Shown: positions 52,046-61,166 of the stretch, one piece after another
Layout: the number at the start of each line of letters is the position of its first letter
Numbering within the stretch: position 1 is the first letter of the stretch
Assembly (NCBI RefSeq): GCF_003855255.1
Contig: NZ_CP034072.1
Span: 6,212,403-6,276,402, forward strand
Reading direction: 5' to 3'
From: Mycolicibacterium nivoides
GTDB lineage: Bacteria > Actinomycetota > Actinomycetes > Mycobacteriales > Mycobacteriaceae
Length of the DNA: 64,000 nucleotides
The notes under the pieces: model-generated
What the model was told of the DNA's origin: nothing
Database searches by the model: none
The model's input: the letters and a program-made list of their open reading frames with translations, nothing else
Position numbers and translations under genes: made by a program

Positions 52046-52948
52046 GTGACCTCAAGCACAGACGCCCGGCCCGCGTTCCATCCGGACCTCGAACGCATCG
52101 CCCGCTTCATCCCACGTCGGCTGGTGTCCAGACGCACGCTGCCGCTGCTGCAGCGGCTGACGGTGCTGCAGAACCGGCAGACACCCAGGGATGTCGAGGT
52201 CCTGACGCTCAGCTCGGGTGTCGGGGTGCGACTGTTCCGGCCGGCCAGGGTCACCGAACCGGCACCGGCCCTGCTGTGGATCCACGGCGGCGGCTATGTG
52301 CTGGGCAGCCCGGCGCAGGACGACGCCCTGTGCCGACGGTTCGCCAGGGAACTCGGCATCACGGTGGCAGCCGTCAAGTATCGGCTCGCTCCGCAGAACC
52401 CCTACCCGGCCGGGCTGGAGGACTGCTACGACGCGCTGAAATGGCTCGCGGGACTTCCCGCGGTCGACCCCTCACGGGTCGCTGTCGCAGGCGCCAGCGC
52501 GGGCGGCGGACTGGCCGCTGCCCTTGCTCTACTGGCCCGTGATCGCGGTGAGATACCCCTTGCCGCACAGATACTCGTGTATCCGATGCTCGACGACCGC
52601 TCGGTGGGCCCGGAGCTGGAGAACCCCGGTCACCGGTTGTGGACACAGGGCAGCAACCAGTTCGGCTGGTCGGCCTATCTCGGAGGTGCCGACCCCGCCA
52701 CCGCGGTACCCGGCCGCCGTGAAGATCTGGCCGGACTGCCGCCGGCATGGATCGGTGTGGGCACCCTGGACCTGTTCCACGACGAGGACATGGCCTACGC
52801 CGAGCGCCTGCGCGCCGCCGGGGTCGAATGCCAGGTCGAAGAGGTGTACGGGGCGTTCCACGGATTCGACCAGATCGCCGCGAAAACACCGGTGGCTCAG
52901 GCCTTCATGGCCAGTCAGGTCACGAATCTACGCGCGGCGTTTGCCTGA
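52046..52948 (+). CDS. alpha/beta hydrolase, hormone-sensitive-lipase family
   Basis: The 300-residue esterase has HGGGYVLGS (oxyanion), nucleophile elbow GASAGGG, GTLDLFHDED (acid) and FHGFDQI (His), the LipH/LipN-like pattern. GTG start at 52046. The 3' end overlaps a convergent small gene by 21 bp. Substrates of this family are short to medium acyl esters. Confidence 0.9.
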   Translation: MTSSTDARPAFHPDLERIARFIPRRLVSRRTLPLLQRLTVLQNRQTPRDVEVLTLSSGVGVRLFRPARVTEPAPALLWIHGGGYVLGSPAQDDALCRRFARELGITVAAVKYRLAPQNPYPAGLEDCYDALKWLAGLPAVDPSRVAVAGASAGGGLAAALALLARDRGEIPLAAQILVYPMLDDRSVGPELENPGHRLWTQGSNQFGWSAYLGGADPATAVPGRREDLAGLPPAWIGVGTLDLFHDEDMAYAERLRAAGVECQVEEVYGAFHGFDQIAAKTPVAQAFMASQVTNLRAAFA

Positions 52949-53173
52949 TTCCCGCTGGTGCCGCAGGTACCGGCAGGCGCGTTCCAACAAGCCGCGGTCG
53001 GCCGCGGACAATGCCTTGGCCCTGGGCACCTGACCGGCGACGATCCCGGCGAACCGAACGCACAACTGTTCAGCGGTCATGCCGAACTCGAGCCAGACGT
53101 CGTCCTCGCGCGGACCCCCATAGGGAGCCCACGCGAGGACGAACTTCAGCAGGAGACGTTCGAAGGAATCCAT
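52928..53173 (-). CDS. small actinobacterial protein, DUF3263-like helix-turn-helix
   Basis: This 81-residue soluble protein has FERLLLKFVLAWAPYGGPREDDVWLEFGMTAEQLCVRFAGIV, which resembles the DUF3263 helix-turn-helix protein found throughout actinobacteria, with a basic C-terminus. It lies 51 bp downstream of the permease gene on the same strand. Function unknown; DNA binding is possible. Confidence 0.75.
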   Translation of the reverse strand: MDSFERLLLKFVLAWAPYGGPREDDVWLEFGMTAEQLCVRFAGIVAGQVPRAKALSAADRGLLERACRYLRHQRESGKRRA

Positions 53174-53224
53174 CTACCGGCCCGGTCGCTGACCCAGTCG
53201 CTGATGAATACGGTCTTGAACTTC

Positions 53225-54760
53225 TCAGTCTCGAACAACGTTGTCCTCGAACACGATCCGGCCGATCAACTCGTAGCGGCGCGGATCGCGCAGCTTGAAG
53301 TAGGTGGCCATGCCCGCGCCCAGGACGAAGATGCCCACCACGATCCACGGCGTCAGCTTGAACAGCATGGTGCCGGAAGCGGTGCCCGCCGCTGCGTCCT
53401 TGTGCTCCCACAGCAGGTACACGACGTAGAGCATGCCGAGCCCACCGAGGCCGGGGGCGACCAGTGTCTTGAACCAGTGCTTGGACACCGGGTGGTTCTT
53501 GCGGATGTGGAAGTAGCTGATCACCGAGAACGCGCACAGCGACTGCACGATCAGGATCGCCATGGTGCCCAGGATCGCCAGCAGCGTGTACATGTGCACA
53601 TAGGGGTCCATCCCGGCGAGAAGGAAGGCCAGGATGATCACCAGGGTGATCCCACTCTGCACGAATGAAGCGATATGCGGAGAACCGTGCGTGGGATGCG
53701 TTGCGCCGATGGTCTTCTGCAGGCTCTTGGACAGTCCTTCGCGGCCCAGCGCGTACAGGTAGCGCGACGCGCAGTTGTGGAACGCCATGCCGCAGGCGAA
53801 CGACCCGGTGACCAGCAGGATGTTGAACACCGTGATCGCCCACTCGCCGTAGGCACTACGCACCGGACCGAAGAAGATCTCCGACGAGGTCGCGGAATCC
53901 TGCGCGAGTTCCACCGCGTGCTGCGGCCCTGTGCCGGCGATCGCCATCCAGGAGACGAACACGTAGAACAGGCCGACACCGAGGACGCTCAGCATGGTGG
54001 CCCGGGGAATGATCTTCTTGGGGTTACGCGACTCCTCGCCGTACATCGCGGTCGATTCGAAGCCGACCCACGACCAGAAGGCGAAGAACAGGCCCAAACC
54101 GGCACTGGCACCGGCGATTCCGGCAGCCGGGGAGAACGCACCGATGGGGTTGATGGTCTCGGCGACCGCGAAACCCTGCGGACCGCCGCCCTTGACCAGC
54201 ACCGCCAGCGCGCCGAGGGCGAGCATGACGATCTCGGTCACCAGGAATACGCCGAGCACCTTCGCGGTCAGGTTGACGTCGAAGTAGGTCAGGATCGCGT
54301 TGACCGTCAGCATCAGCAGCGCCGGGATGATCCAGTGGATGTGGATACCCAGTTGGGATTGCATGAAGTTCTGGAAGAAGAACGAGAAGATCCCGATCAG
54401 CGAGGCCTCGAACACCACATAGGCCATGGTGATCAGTCCGCCGCTGGCCATCCCGACGATGCGGCCCAAGCCGTGGGAGATGTAGCCGTAGAACGCGCCG
54501 GTGGTGGTTATGTGCTTGGCCATCGTCGCGTAGCCGACGGCGAAAAGACCGAGGACAACGGTTGCGACGATGTAGCCGGCCGGCGCATGTGAACCATTTC
54601 CGAAGCCAACGGCGATCGGCACATTGCCGACCATTGCCGTGATCGGGGCGGCGGTCGCCACCGCCATGAAGATGACGCCGACGGTGCCGACGGCGTTGCG
54701 TTTCAGTCTCTGGACGTCGTGAGCTGTGTCTTTACTCCCGGCGACAGCTTGATCGGTCAT
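53225..54760 (-). CDS. APC-family amino acid/amine permease
   Basis: The 511-residue permease has about 12 hydrophobic segments, with APC motifs VGTVGVIFMAVATAAPITAMVGNVPIA in TM1 and SWVGFESTAMYGEESRNPKK in TM6 and the following loop. It diverges from the aminotransferase gene of the microcompartment locus. A GntR-type repeat shared with the regulator gene lies between them, so it probably imports the amine substrate (for example 1-amino-2-propanol or aminoacetone). Confidence 0.92.
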   Translation of the reverse strand: MTDQAVAGSKDTAHDVQRLKRNAVGTVGVIFMAVATAAPITAMVGNVPIAVGFGNGSHAPAGYIVATVVLGLFAVGYATMAKHITTTGAFYGYISHGLGRIVGMASGGLITMAYVVFEASLIGIFSFFFQNFMQSQLGIHIHWIIPALLMLTVNAILTYFDVNLTAKVLGVFLVTEIVMLALGALAVLVKGGGPQGFAVAETINPIGAFSPAAGIAGASAGLGLFFAFWSWVGFESTAMYGEESRNPKKIIPRATMLSVLGVGLFYVFVSWMAIAGTGPQHAVELAQDSATSSEIFFGPVRSAYGEWAITVFNILLVTGSFACGMAFHNCASRYLYALGREGLSKSLQKTIGATHPTHGSPHIASFVQSGITLVIILAFLLAGMDPYVHMYTLLAILGTMAILIVQSLCAFSVISYFHIRKNHPVSKHWFKTLVAPGLGGLGMLYVVYLLWEHKDAAAGTASGTMLFKLTPWIVVGIFVLGAGMATYFKLRDPRRYELIGRIVFEDNVVRD

Positions 54761-54798
54761 CTATCGGGGTACCTTCCAGGTAACAGTGGGATCCCCGA

Positions 54799-54814
54799 TG
54801 TGGCCTGGGCCACA
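54799..54814. promoter_or_regulatory. palindrome TGTGGCC-TG-GGCCACA near permease promoter
   Basis: This perfect 16-bp palindrome lies 39-54 bp upstream of the permease start. It is unlike the GntR repeat 17 bp away, so a second regulator may act here. Confidence 0.4.
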
Positions 54815-54830
54815 GCCGGGACCTACGTAT

Positions 54831-54845
54831 ATTGGCACTACCAAA
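54831..54845. promoter_or_regulatory. GntR operator copy 1 (microcompartment promoter)
   Basis: ATTGGCACTACCAAA is an inverted repeat with the same arms and 5-bp spacer as ATTGGCTGTACCAAT at 61962-61976, next to the GntR gene. The common core is TTGGC-N2-TACCAA. It lies between the divergent permease and microcompartment operons. Confidence 0.75.
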
Positions 54846-54868
54846 ATCGATTGGCAAGCACTTCCTGG

Positions 54869-54903
54869 AACCATTGACATAAATGGTTGCGACCGTTTAC
54901 GGT
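54869..54903 (+). promoter_or_regulatory. sigma-70-type promoter of the microcompartment operon with dyad
   Basis: TTGACA (54874-54879) and TACGGT (54898-54903) are separated by 18 bp, 41 bp before the aminotransferase ATG. A perfect repeat AACCATT-N6-AATGGTT (54869-54888) covers the -35 box, suggesting repressor binding. GGAGAGGGAG precedes the start codon. Confidence 0.6.
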
Positions 54904-54944
54904 GAGGCCCATCACAGCTACCGGATAGCTGGAGAGGGAGCCGC

Positions 54945-56225
54945 ATGTACGACTACGGCACGTTCACGTTCGAATCCAAAGCCGAAGTGCTGGATAAGGC
55001 GAAGACGTTCTGGAATCCAGACAAGACACAGTTCTGGACTGATACCGGTGTCGATCTGGTGATCGACCGCCGCGAGGGATATTTCCTGTGGGATATGGGC
55101 GGGCGCCGCCTGATCGATCTGCATCTCAACGGTGGTACCTACAACCTCGGGCACCGCAATCCCGAAGTGATGCAGGCGATCACCGAGGGCATGGAGCATT
55201 TCGACGTCGGCAACCACCACTTCCCGTCGGTGGCCCGCACCGCACTGGCACAGCGCCTGGTAGAAACCGCACCGGCGTCGATCACGAAGGTGGCGTACGG
55301 GTCCGGAGGCGGTGAGGCGATCGACATCGCGCTCAAGAGTGCCCGGCACGCGACCAAACGCCGCAAGATCGTCTCGATCGTCAAGGCCTACCACGGCCAC
55401 ACCGGCCTGGCCGTGGCCACCGGCGACGACCGGTTCGCCAAGTTCTTCCTGGCCGACCAGCCCGACGAGTTCCTCCAGGTGCCGTTCAACGACATCGAGG
55501 CGATGGAACGGGTGCTGGCCCCCGGCGATGTCGCCGCGGTGATCATGGAGACCATCCCGGCCACCTACGGATTCCCGCTCCCCGCACCGGGTTACCTCGA
55601 AGCCGTCAAGGCCATCACCGAGAAGCACGGCACTCTGTACATCGCCGATGAGGTGCAGACCGGCCTGATGCGCACCGGTGAGCTGTGGTGCATCACCAAA
55701 CACGGCATCGAGCCCGACATCCTGGTGACCGGCAAGGGCCTGTCCGGTGGCATGTACCCGATCACCGCGGCCCTGCTCAGCGATCGCGCGGCGAAGTGGC
55801 TCGACGAGGACGGCTTCGGCCACATCTCCACCTTCGGCGGTGCCGAGCTGGGCTGTGTCGCCGCGCTGAAGACGCTCGAGATCTCCACCCGCCCCGAAGT
55901 GCGCTCGATGGTCCACTACATCGCCGACATCTTCGACCACGGGCTGCAGCGCATCCAGGCCGACCACCCCGACTGGTTCGTCGGGATCCGGCAGAACGGC
56001 GTGGTGATCGGTCTGGAGTTCGACCACCCCGAAGGCGCCAAGTTCGTGATGCGGGAACTCTACGAGAACGGAGTGTGGGCGATCTTCTCGACGCTGGATC
56101 CCCGTGTCCTGCAGTTCAAACCGGGTCTCCTGCTCTCGCGCGAACTCTGCGAGGACGTCCTGGACCGCCTCGCCGTCGCGGTGGCCAGGGCCGAGACCGT
56201 CGTGAGAGGACGTAAAGCATCATGA
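54945..56225 (+). CDS. class III aminotransferase / amino-propanol phosphate phospho-lyase
   Basis: The 426-residue PLP enzyme has K264 (VTGKGLSGG) as the Schiff-base lysine and D235 (ADEVQTG) as the pyridine-N partner. YGSGGGEAIDIAL binds the cofactor phosphate. In Rhodococcus/Mycobacterium microcompartments this protein is thought to act on phosphorylated 1-amino-2-propanol, eliminating phosphate and ammonia to give propionaldehyde, as related phospho-lyases do. It is the first gene of the operon and overlaps the aldehyde dehydrogenase gene by 4 bp. Confidence 0.88.
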   Translation: MYDYGTFTFESKAEVLDKAKTFWNPDKTQFWTDTGVDLVIDRREGYFLWDMGGRRLIDLHLNGGTYNLGHRNPEVMQAITEGMEHFDVGNHHFPSVARTALAQRLVETAPASITKVAYGSGGGEAIDIALKSARHATKRRKIVSIVKAYHGHTGLAVATGDDRFAKFFLADQPDEFLQVPFNDIEAMERVLAPGDVAAVIMETIPATYGFPLPAPGYLEAVKAITEKHGTLYIADEVQTGLMRTGELWCITKHGIEPDILVTGKGLSGGMYPITAALLSDRAAKWLDEDGFGHISTFGGAELGCVAALKTLEISTRPEVRSMVHYIADIFDHGLQRIQADHPDWFVGIRQNGVVIGLEFDHPEGAKFVMRELYENGVWAIFSTLDPRVLQFKPGLLLSRELCEDVLDRLAVAVARAETVVRGRKAS

Positions 56226-57781
56226 CCAGTACCGCACAGGCCGGCCACATGCTGGAACGGGCCGGTTGGGCCGCGGCAGCCTACGCCGATTACGACGCCG
56301 CGGCGGTGAACAACATCGTCAACGCGGTGGCCGACGCGGCCTACGCCGCAGCCGAACGGTTCGCCGCCGAGGCGGTGGCCGAGACCGGGATGGGTGTGGT
56401 GGCCGACAAGGTCACCAAGAATCGGGCCTGCTCACGCGGAATCGTCGACTACTACGCTCGGGGCGAATCCGCGGGCGACTTTGTGTCGCCGCGCGTCGAC
56501 GAGGCCCGCAAGATCGTCGAGCTGCCCCGGCCGGCGGGCGTGGTGCTGGCGTTGACGCCGACCACCAATCCCGTTGCCACGGTGTACTTCAAGGTGATCC
56601 TGGCGCTGATGACCCGCAACGCCGTCGTCGTCGCTCCGCACCCGCGGGCCAAGCAGTGCTCGGCCGACGCGGCCCGGCTGCTTGCCGAGGCCGCGGTGGC
56701 CGCCGGCGCACCGGACGGCATCGTCCAGGTGGTGGAGGAACCGTCCATCCCGCTGGTTCAGGCTCTGATGGCCGATGAGCGCACCGACGTCATCGTGGCG
56801 ACCGGGGGCACCGGCGTCGTGCGTGCGGCGTACTCCTCCGGCAACCCCGCACTCGGTGTCGGCCCCGGCAATGTCCCGGTGTTCGTCGAGGCCAGCGCGG
56901 ACATCAACGCCGCCGCCAAGCGCATCGTGGACAGCAAGGCCTTCGACAACTCGGTGCTGTGCACCAACGAATCCGTCCTCATCGCCGAGGATGCGATCGC
57001 GGGCAAGCTCAACGGCGCACTGACCCGTGCCGGGGCGCACATCCTCGACGAGGACGGCGCACGGCGCCTGCGGGCCTACATGTTCGCCGACGGTCACCTC
57101 AACACCGACGTGGTGGGCCGGGATGCCTCCTGGATCGCGGGGCAGGCCGGGCTGCGGGTCACCCCGAAGACCCGGGTGCTGATCGCGCCGTTCAATGACG
57201 TGATCTCCGAGGAGATGCTGGCCCACGAGAAGCTGTCCCCGGTGCTCGGCATGACCACCGCGGCCGACGCCGCACGAGGTATCCGCGCCGCCCGGGCAGT
57301 GGTGCGGATCGGCGGGGCCGGTCACTCGGCGGCGATCCACAGCGACAATCCTTCGGTGATAGCCGATTTCGCCGCCCTGGTGCCGGTGCTGCGGGTGTCG
57401 GTCAACGTGGGCAACAGCACCGGCAGCTCCGGGCTGGAGACCAACCTGGCGCCGTCGATGACGATCGGCACGGGGTTCGTCGGGCGCAGCTCGATCGGGG
57501 AGAACCTGCAACCGCAGAACCTGATCAACTGGGCCCGCATCGCCTACAACAGCGATTCCGCCGTGCCCATGGGCAATTTCGCGGGTATCAATCCGTGGCA
57601 CTCACCGGCCGGACCGGTGCCGGAATACCCGCGCGCCTCCAATGACCGTCACGGTGCGCCTGTCACGCCCCGCCGGCCGTACCCGACTACCAATCGGTCG
57701 TCGGATCCCGGACTGGACGTGCTGCGCGCCGAACTGCGCGCGCTGGTCGCCGAAGAACTCGCACAACTGATCAAGAGGTAG
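56222..57781 (+). CDS. microcompartment CoA-acylating aldehyde dehydrogenase with cargo peptide
   Basis: The 519-residue PduP/EutE-type enzyme converts propionaldehyde to propionyl-CoA. Catalytic C247 lies in NSVLCTNES, and [11 protein letters not shown] and GVGPGNVPV are family motifs. After the enzyme domain, a Pro/Arg-rich linker (about residues 463-494) leads to a C-terminal amphipathic helix, [19 protein letters not shown], the expected encapsulation peptide. The motif ELRALV recurs at the N-terminus of the protein encoded at 58388. It overlaps the aminotransferase gene. Confidence 0.92.
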   Translation: MTSTAQAGHMLERAGWAAAAYADYDAAAVNNIVNAVADAAYAAAERFAAEAVAETGMGVVADKVTKNRACSRGIVDYYARGESAGDFVSPRVDEARKIVELPRPAGVVLALTPTTNPVATVYFKVILALMTRNAVVVAPHPRAKQCSADAARLLAEAAVAAGAPDGIVQVVEEPSIPLVQALMADERTDVIVATGGTGVVRAAYSSGNPALGVGPGNVPVFVEASADINAAAKRIVDSKAFDNSVLCTNESVLIAEDAIAGKLNGALTRAGAHILDEDGARRLRAYMFADGHLNTDVVGRDASWIAGQAGLRVTPKTRVLIAPFNDVISEEMLAHEKLSPVLGMTTAADAARGIRAARAVVRIGGAGHSAAIHSDNPSVIADFAALVPVLRVSVNVGNSTGSSGLETNLAPSMTIGTGFVGRSSIGENLQPQNLINWARIAYNSDSAVPMGNFAGINPWHSPAGPVPEYPRASNDRHGAPVTPRRPYPTTNRSSDPGLDVLRAELRALVAEELAQLIKR

Positions 57782-57785
57782 GGCT

Positions 57786-58391
57786 GTGGCTGAACTTCGT
57801 TCCTTCATCTTCATCGACCGGCTGCAACCGCAGACCATGTCGTATCTGGGCACCTGGATCAAGGGTGCTCTTCCCCGTGCCGATCAGGCCGCCCAGATCA
57901 TCGAGGTGGCCCCCGGACTGGACATCGAGGGCGTCACCGACGTCGCCCTCAAGCACGCCGAGGTCAAGGCCGGAATCCTGGTGGTAGAAAGGCAATTCGG
58001 CTATCTGGAGTTCCACGGCGAGACCGGAGCGGTCAAAGCCGCCGCGGACGCCGCACTGGACGAGCTTGGCGGCAACACCGGAAGCGCGGTACAGCCGAAC
58101 GTGCTGGCCTCACGAATCATCTCCAGCGTCGACCACCAGCATGCATTCCTGATCAACCGCAACAAGATCGGCTCGATGGTGCTTCCCGGGGAATCACTGT
58201 TCGTGCTGGAGGTGGCCCCCGCGTCCTACGCCATCCTGGCCACCAACGAGGCCGAGAAGGCCGCGGATATCAAGGTGGTCGACTTCCGGATGATCGGCGC
58301 CACCGGCCGCGTGTACCTGTCCGGGACCGAAGCCGATGTTCGTACGGCAGCCGAGGCAGCCCAGGACGCGCTGGCGAGGGCCACCGCGTGA
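57786..58391 (+). CDS. tandem BMC-domain shell protein (BMC-T), first copy
   Basis: The 201-residue protein contains two BMC folds and forms trimeric pseudo-hexagonal shell tiles. Recognisable stretches are RLQPQTMSYLGTWIKGALP, VDHQHAFLINRNKIGSMVLPGESLFVLE and LATNEAEKAADIKVVDFRMIGATGRVYLSG, the last being the BMC core. It is paralogous to the protein encoded at 59457. GTG at 57786; the next gene overlaps its stop (GTGA). Trimers of this class can stack and gate a large pore. Confidence 0.9.
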   Translation: MAELRSFIFIDRLQPQTMSYLGTWIKGALPRADQAAQIIEVAPGLDIEGVTDVALKHAEVKAGILVVERQFGYLEFHGETGAVKAAADAALDELGGNTGSAVQPNVLASRIISSVDHQHAFLINRNKIGSMVLPGESLFVLEVAPASYAILATNEAEKAADIKVVDFRMIGATGRVYLSGTEADVRTAAEAAQDALARATA

Positions 58392-58900
58392 GTATCAACC
58401 GGGACGAACTGCGCGCCCTCGTGCGCGAGGTGGTGCGAGAGGCCGTCCGCGATGTCGGCGCTGCCACGAAGACTCCGGGGCCGGTGGCTGTCCCCCCACC
58501 ACCGGCCCCGGCTCCACCCGCCCCGCCGACGGTCGCCGACCAGTTCGGCGTGGAACCCACCGGTCCCCGAGCCGTCGACGGCAAGAACCGCACCGAGACA
58601 GTGCAGTTGACCAATGACCGAGACCTCGACAGCTTCGTCCGGAAGCTCTTGCGACTCTTCGAAAGCCCGAAGACCCGGGCCGACCTCAAGGCAGGTCGGC
58701 TCAGCTTCCGGCTGGCGGGATCGACCCGGTCATCCGGCGCGGGCGCCAGCAGGCGCATCGAAACCGGCGCGGTAACCGAACGGCAGATCGCCGACATGGC
58801 CGGCGGCACGCTCGTGCTCGGCCGCAAGGCGGTGCTCACCCCGCTGGCCCGGGAGAAGGCCCGCACTCTGGGCATCACGATTGAGAAGGAGCGCAAATGA
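58388..58900 (+). CDS. microcompartment protein with N-terminal cargo-like helix (MSMEG_0274-type)
   Basis: The 170-residue protein is of unknown function. Residues 3-22 (INRDELRALVREVVREAV) form an amphipathic helix like a BMC encapsulation peptide, followed by a Pro/Ala-rich linker (to about residue 57). A small basic alpha/beta domain follows (LDSFVRKLLRLFESPKTRADLKAG, ERQIADMAGGTLVLGRKAVLTPLAREKARTLGI). It overlaps both neighbouring shell genes by 4 bp. It probably nucleates or tethers cargo to the shell; no catalytic motif is seen. Confidence 0.85.
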   Translation: MSINRDELRALVREVVREAVRDVGAATKTPGPVAVPPPPAPAPPAPPTVADQFGVEPTGPRAVDGKNRTETVQLTNDRDLDSFVRKLLRLFESPKTRADLKAGRLSFRLAGSTRSSGAGASRRIETGAVTERQIADMAGGTLVLGRKAVLTPLAREKARTLGITIEKERK

Positions 58901-59160
58901 TCTCAGCGGTTGTCACCGGCAACGTGTGGTCGACCCGTCGGATCGACGGCATCCCGCCCGGTGCGTTCCTCGAGGTCGAGATCGACGGCACCGGTTCCAA
59001 GCTGATCGCCTTCGACGTCCTCGGCAGTGGCGTGGGCGAACGGGTCCTCGTGGCCCAGGGCTCCGTGGCCTCGGGCTGGTTCACCGGCACCCCACCGCCG
59101 GTCGACGCACTCATCATCGGATCCATCGACGCTAAACCCGACACCAACCCCAAGAAATAA
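58897..59160 (+). CDS. pentameric vertex shell protein (EutN/CcmL family, BMC-P)
   Basis: The 87-residue beta-barrel protein caps the vertices of the shell. It begins SAVVTGNVWSTRRIDGIPPGAFL and continues KLIAFDVLGSGVGERVLVAQGS, ending with VDALIIGSID, all standard for EutN/CcmL. Start and stop overlap or abut its neighbours. Confidence 0.94.
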   Translation: MISAVVTGNVWSTRRIDGIPPGAFLEVEIDGTGSKLIAFDVLGSGVGERVLVAQGSVASGWFTGTPPPVDALIIGSIDAKPDTNPKK

Positions 59161-59172
59161 GGAGAAACACCT

Positions 59173-59454
59173 ATGTCCAGCAACGCAATCGGACTGATCG
59201 AAACCAAGGGCTACGTGGCTGCGCTGGCCGCCGCCGACGCCATGGTGAAGGCCGCCAACGTCACCATCACCGATCGCCAGCAGGTCGGCGACGGCCTGGT
59301 CGCCGTGATCGTCACCGGTGAGGTGGGCGCCGTCAAGGCCGCCACCGAGGCCGGTGCCGAGACCGCCTCGCAGGTGGGCGAACTGGTGAGCGTGCACGTC
59401 ATCCCGCGTCCGCACAATGAACTCGGCGCGCACTTCGCGGTCGCCAGCAAGTAG
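59173..59454 (+). CDS. hexameric shell protein (BMC-H)
   Basis: The 93-residue single BMC domain has NAIGLIETKGYVAALAAADAMVKAANV and the pore loop V-G-D40-G, where PduA has Ser at the same position. GEVGAVKAATEAGAETA follows. The acidic pore residue would favour entry of positively charged amines such as aminopropanol. GGAG precedes the start. This should be the most abundant shell tile. Confidence 0.95.
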   Translation: MSSNAIGLIETKGYVAALAAADAMVKAANVTITDRQQVGDGLVAVIVTGEVGAVKAATEAGAETASQVGELVSVHVIPRPHNELGAHFAVASK

Positions 59455-59456
59455 CC

Positions 59457-60119
59457 ATGCCGACCAAAGCAGAGGAGAGTACGCGGATTCGCACCCAGAT
59501 CCGCGTCTACCTGTTGGTGGAGGACCTGCAGCGCCAGTTCGCCGCCTACCTCGGAACGCCGACCCGGGCCCGGGGTTACCCACCGTACGAGGGTGAGCAC
59601 GCGCTGATCGTCGAGGTGTCCCCCGCCTTGGCGATCGAGCGGGTGATCGATCTGGCGCTGCGCGAGGTCCCCGGCATCCAGCCCGGAATCCTCTACGTGG
59701 AGCGCCAATTCGGTGTTCTCGAGATCCACTCGGCCAATCTGGAGGATGTGCAGCGGGCCGGCGAGGCGATCCTGGCCGGCACCGGCAACAAGGCTTCCGA
59801 CCAGCTGCGGCCGCAGGTGCTGTACCACGACATCATCGAGAACATCACCGATCAGCACGCGGTGATCCTGAACCGCAACCGGCAGGCATCGATGATCCTG
59901 CCCGGGCAGTCACTTCTGGTGTACGAGATGACCCCGGCGTTGTTCGCAGCGGTGGCGGCCAATGAGGCGGAGCGGGCCGCACCTGGGCTTACTGTGGTCG
60001 ACGTGCAGATGATCGGTGCCGCTGGAAGGCTCTACATCGGCGGCAGCACCGCTGACGTAACCGTGGCAAGGGACCGGATCACGGCGGTGCTTGATGGTAT
60101 TGAAGGACGGGATCACTGA
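59457..60119 (+). CDS. tandem BMC-domain shell protein (BMC-T), second copy
   Basis: The 220-residue paralogue of the protein encoded at 57786 has an N-terminal extension of about 15 residues. IRVYLLVEDLQRQFAAYLGTPTR, TDQHAVILNRNRQASMILPGQSLLVYE and AANEAERAAPGLTVVDVQMIGAAGRLYIGG show the two BMC folds. ATG lies two bases after the BMC-H stop. Confidence 0.92.
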   Translation: MPTKAEESTRIRTQIRVYLLVEDLQRQFAAYLGTPTRARGYPPYEGEHALIVEVSPALAIERVIDLALREVPGIQPGILYVERQFGVLEIHSANLEDVQRAGEAILAGTGNKASDQLRPQVLYHDIIENITDQHAVILNRNRQASMILPGQSLLVYEMTPALFAAVAANEAERAAPGLTVVDVQMIGAAGRLYIGGSTADVTVARDRITAVLDGIEGRDH

Positions 60120-60150
60120 TGAGCGCTTGCGCGAAGAGGAGAAGGCGCTG

Positions 60151-61146
60151 ATGGTCATCACCGACGAGATCGATGTCGCCCAACTGGCGTTACGCCAGTA
60201 CGACATCGGGACGGACGCGACGCTGCGGTTGCTGAACCTGTCCGAGAATGCCACCTATCTCGTCGAAGATGCCGGCGCCCAGTCGATCCTGCGGGTGCAC
60301 CGGCAGGACTATCACCGGCCGCACGAGATCGAGTCGGAACTGGACTGGCTGCAGGCGTTGCGGGCCGACAGCGACGTCACGGTGCCCACCGTGCTGCCGG
60401 CCCGCGACGGCCGGCGGCTGGTCACCGTCAACGCCGATGGAACCGACCGCCACGCCGTGCACTTCGGCATGGTCGCCGGGGCCGAGCCCGACGAGGGCAC
60501 GTTGACCCTCGACGATTTCCACACGCTGGGCCGGATCACCGCTGCGCTGCACGATCATTCGCAGCGGTGGGAGCGCCCGCCCGGGTTCGGCCGGTTCTCC
60601 TGGGACTGGGAACACAGCCTGGGGGCGGCTCCCCGATGGGGCCGCTGGCACGATGCCGAAGGCGTCGGCACGGCCGAGCAGCAGGTGCTGGAGCGCGCCC
60701 AGGCGCTGCTGCACGATCGGCTGCACGCCTACGGCACCGGACCCGACGTCTACGGCCTGATCCACGCTGACCTGCGGTTGGCCAATCTGCTGGTGGACCC
60801 TGACCCCGTGGGAACTCCCAAGATCACGGTCATCGACTTCGATGACTGCGGATTCGGTTGGTATTTCTATGATTTCGGCACCGCGGTGTCGTTCATAGAG
60901 GACGACCCGGCACTGCCGGAATGGCAAGACGCCTGGGTGAGCGGCTACCGCACGCGACGCGACCTGCCTGCCTCGGACGAGGACATGCTGGCGTCGTTCG
61001 TGCTGCTGCGCAGGCTGCTGCTGCTGGCCTGGATGGGCAGCCACAGCCACTCCAGGGAATCGGCGACCAAGGCCATCAGCTACGCCGCGGGTAGCTGCGA
61101 ACTCGCCGAGCGCTACCTTCGCTCCAACGGCCTCACCCTCACCTGA
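60151..61146 (+). CDS. (S)-1-amino-2-propanol kinase (APH/choline kinase fold)
   Basis: The 331-residue aminoglycoside-phosphotransferase-like kinase has the catalytic loop [15 protein letters not shown] (HxDxxxxN) and the metal motif [11 protein letters not shown] (DFD). The M. smegmatis homologue (MSMEG_0270) was, as I recall, characterised as the amino-propanol kinase of this locus. I chose ATG at 60151 because AGGAGAAGG lies five bases before it; an upstream ATG at 60094 would overlap the BMC-T gene. It phosphorylates the substrate for the phospho-lyase. Confidence 0.9.
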   Translation: MVITDEIDVAQLALRQYDIGTDATLRLLNLSENATYLVEDAGAQSILRVHRQDYHRPHEIESELDWLQALRADSDVTVPTVLPARDGRRLVTVNADGTDRHAVHFGMVAGAEPDEGTLTLDDFHTLGRITAALHDHSQRWERPPGFGRFSWDWEHSLGAAPRWGRWHDAEGVGTAEQQVLERAQALLHDRLHAYGTGPDVYGLIHADLRLANLLVDPDPVGTPKITVIDFDDCGFGWYFYDFGTAVSFIEDDPALPEWQDAWVSGYRTRRDLPASDEDMLASFVLLRRLLLLAWMGSHSHSRESATKAISYAAGSCELAERYLRSNGLTLT

Positions 61147-61166
61147 CTCTCAAAAGGACCCCAAAC

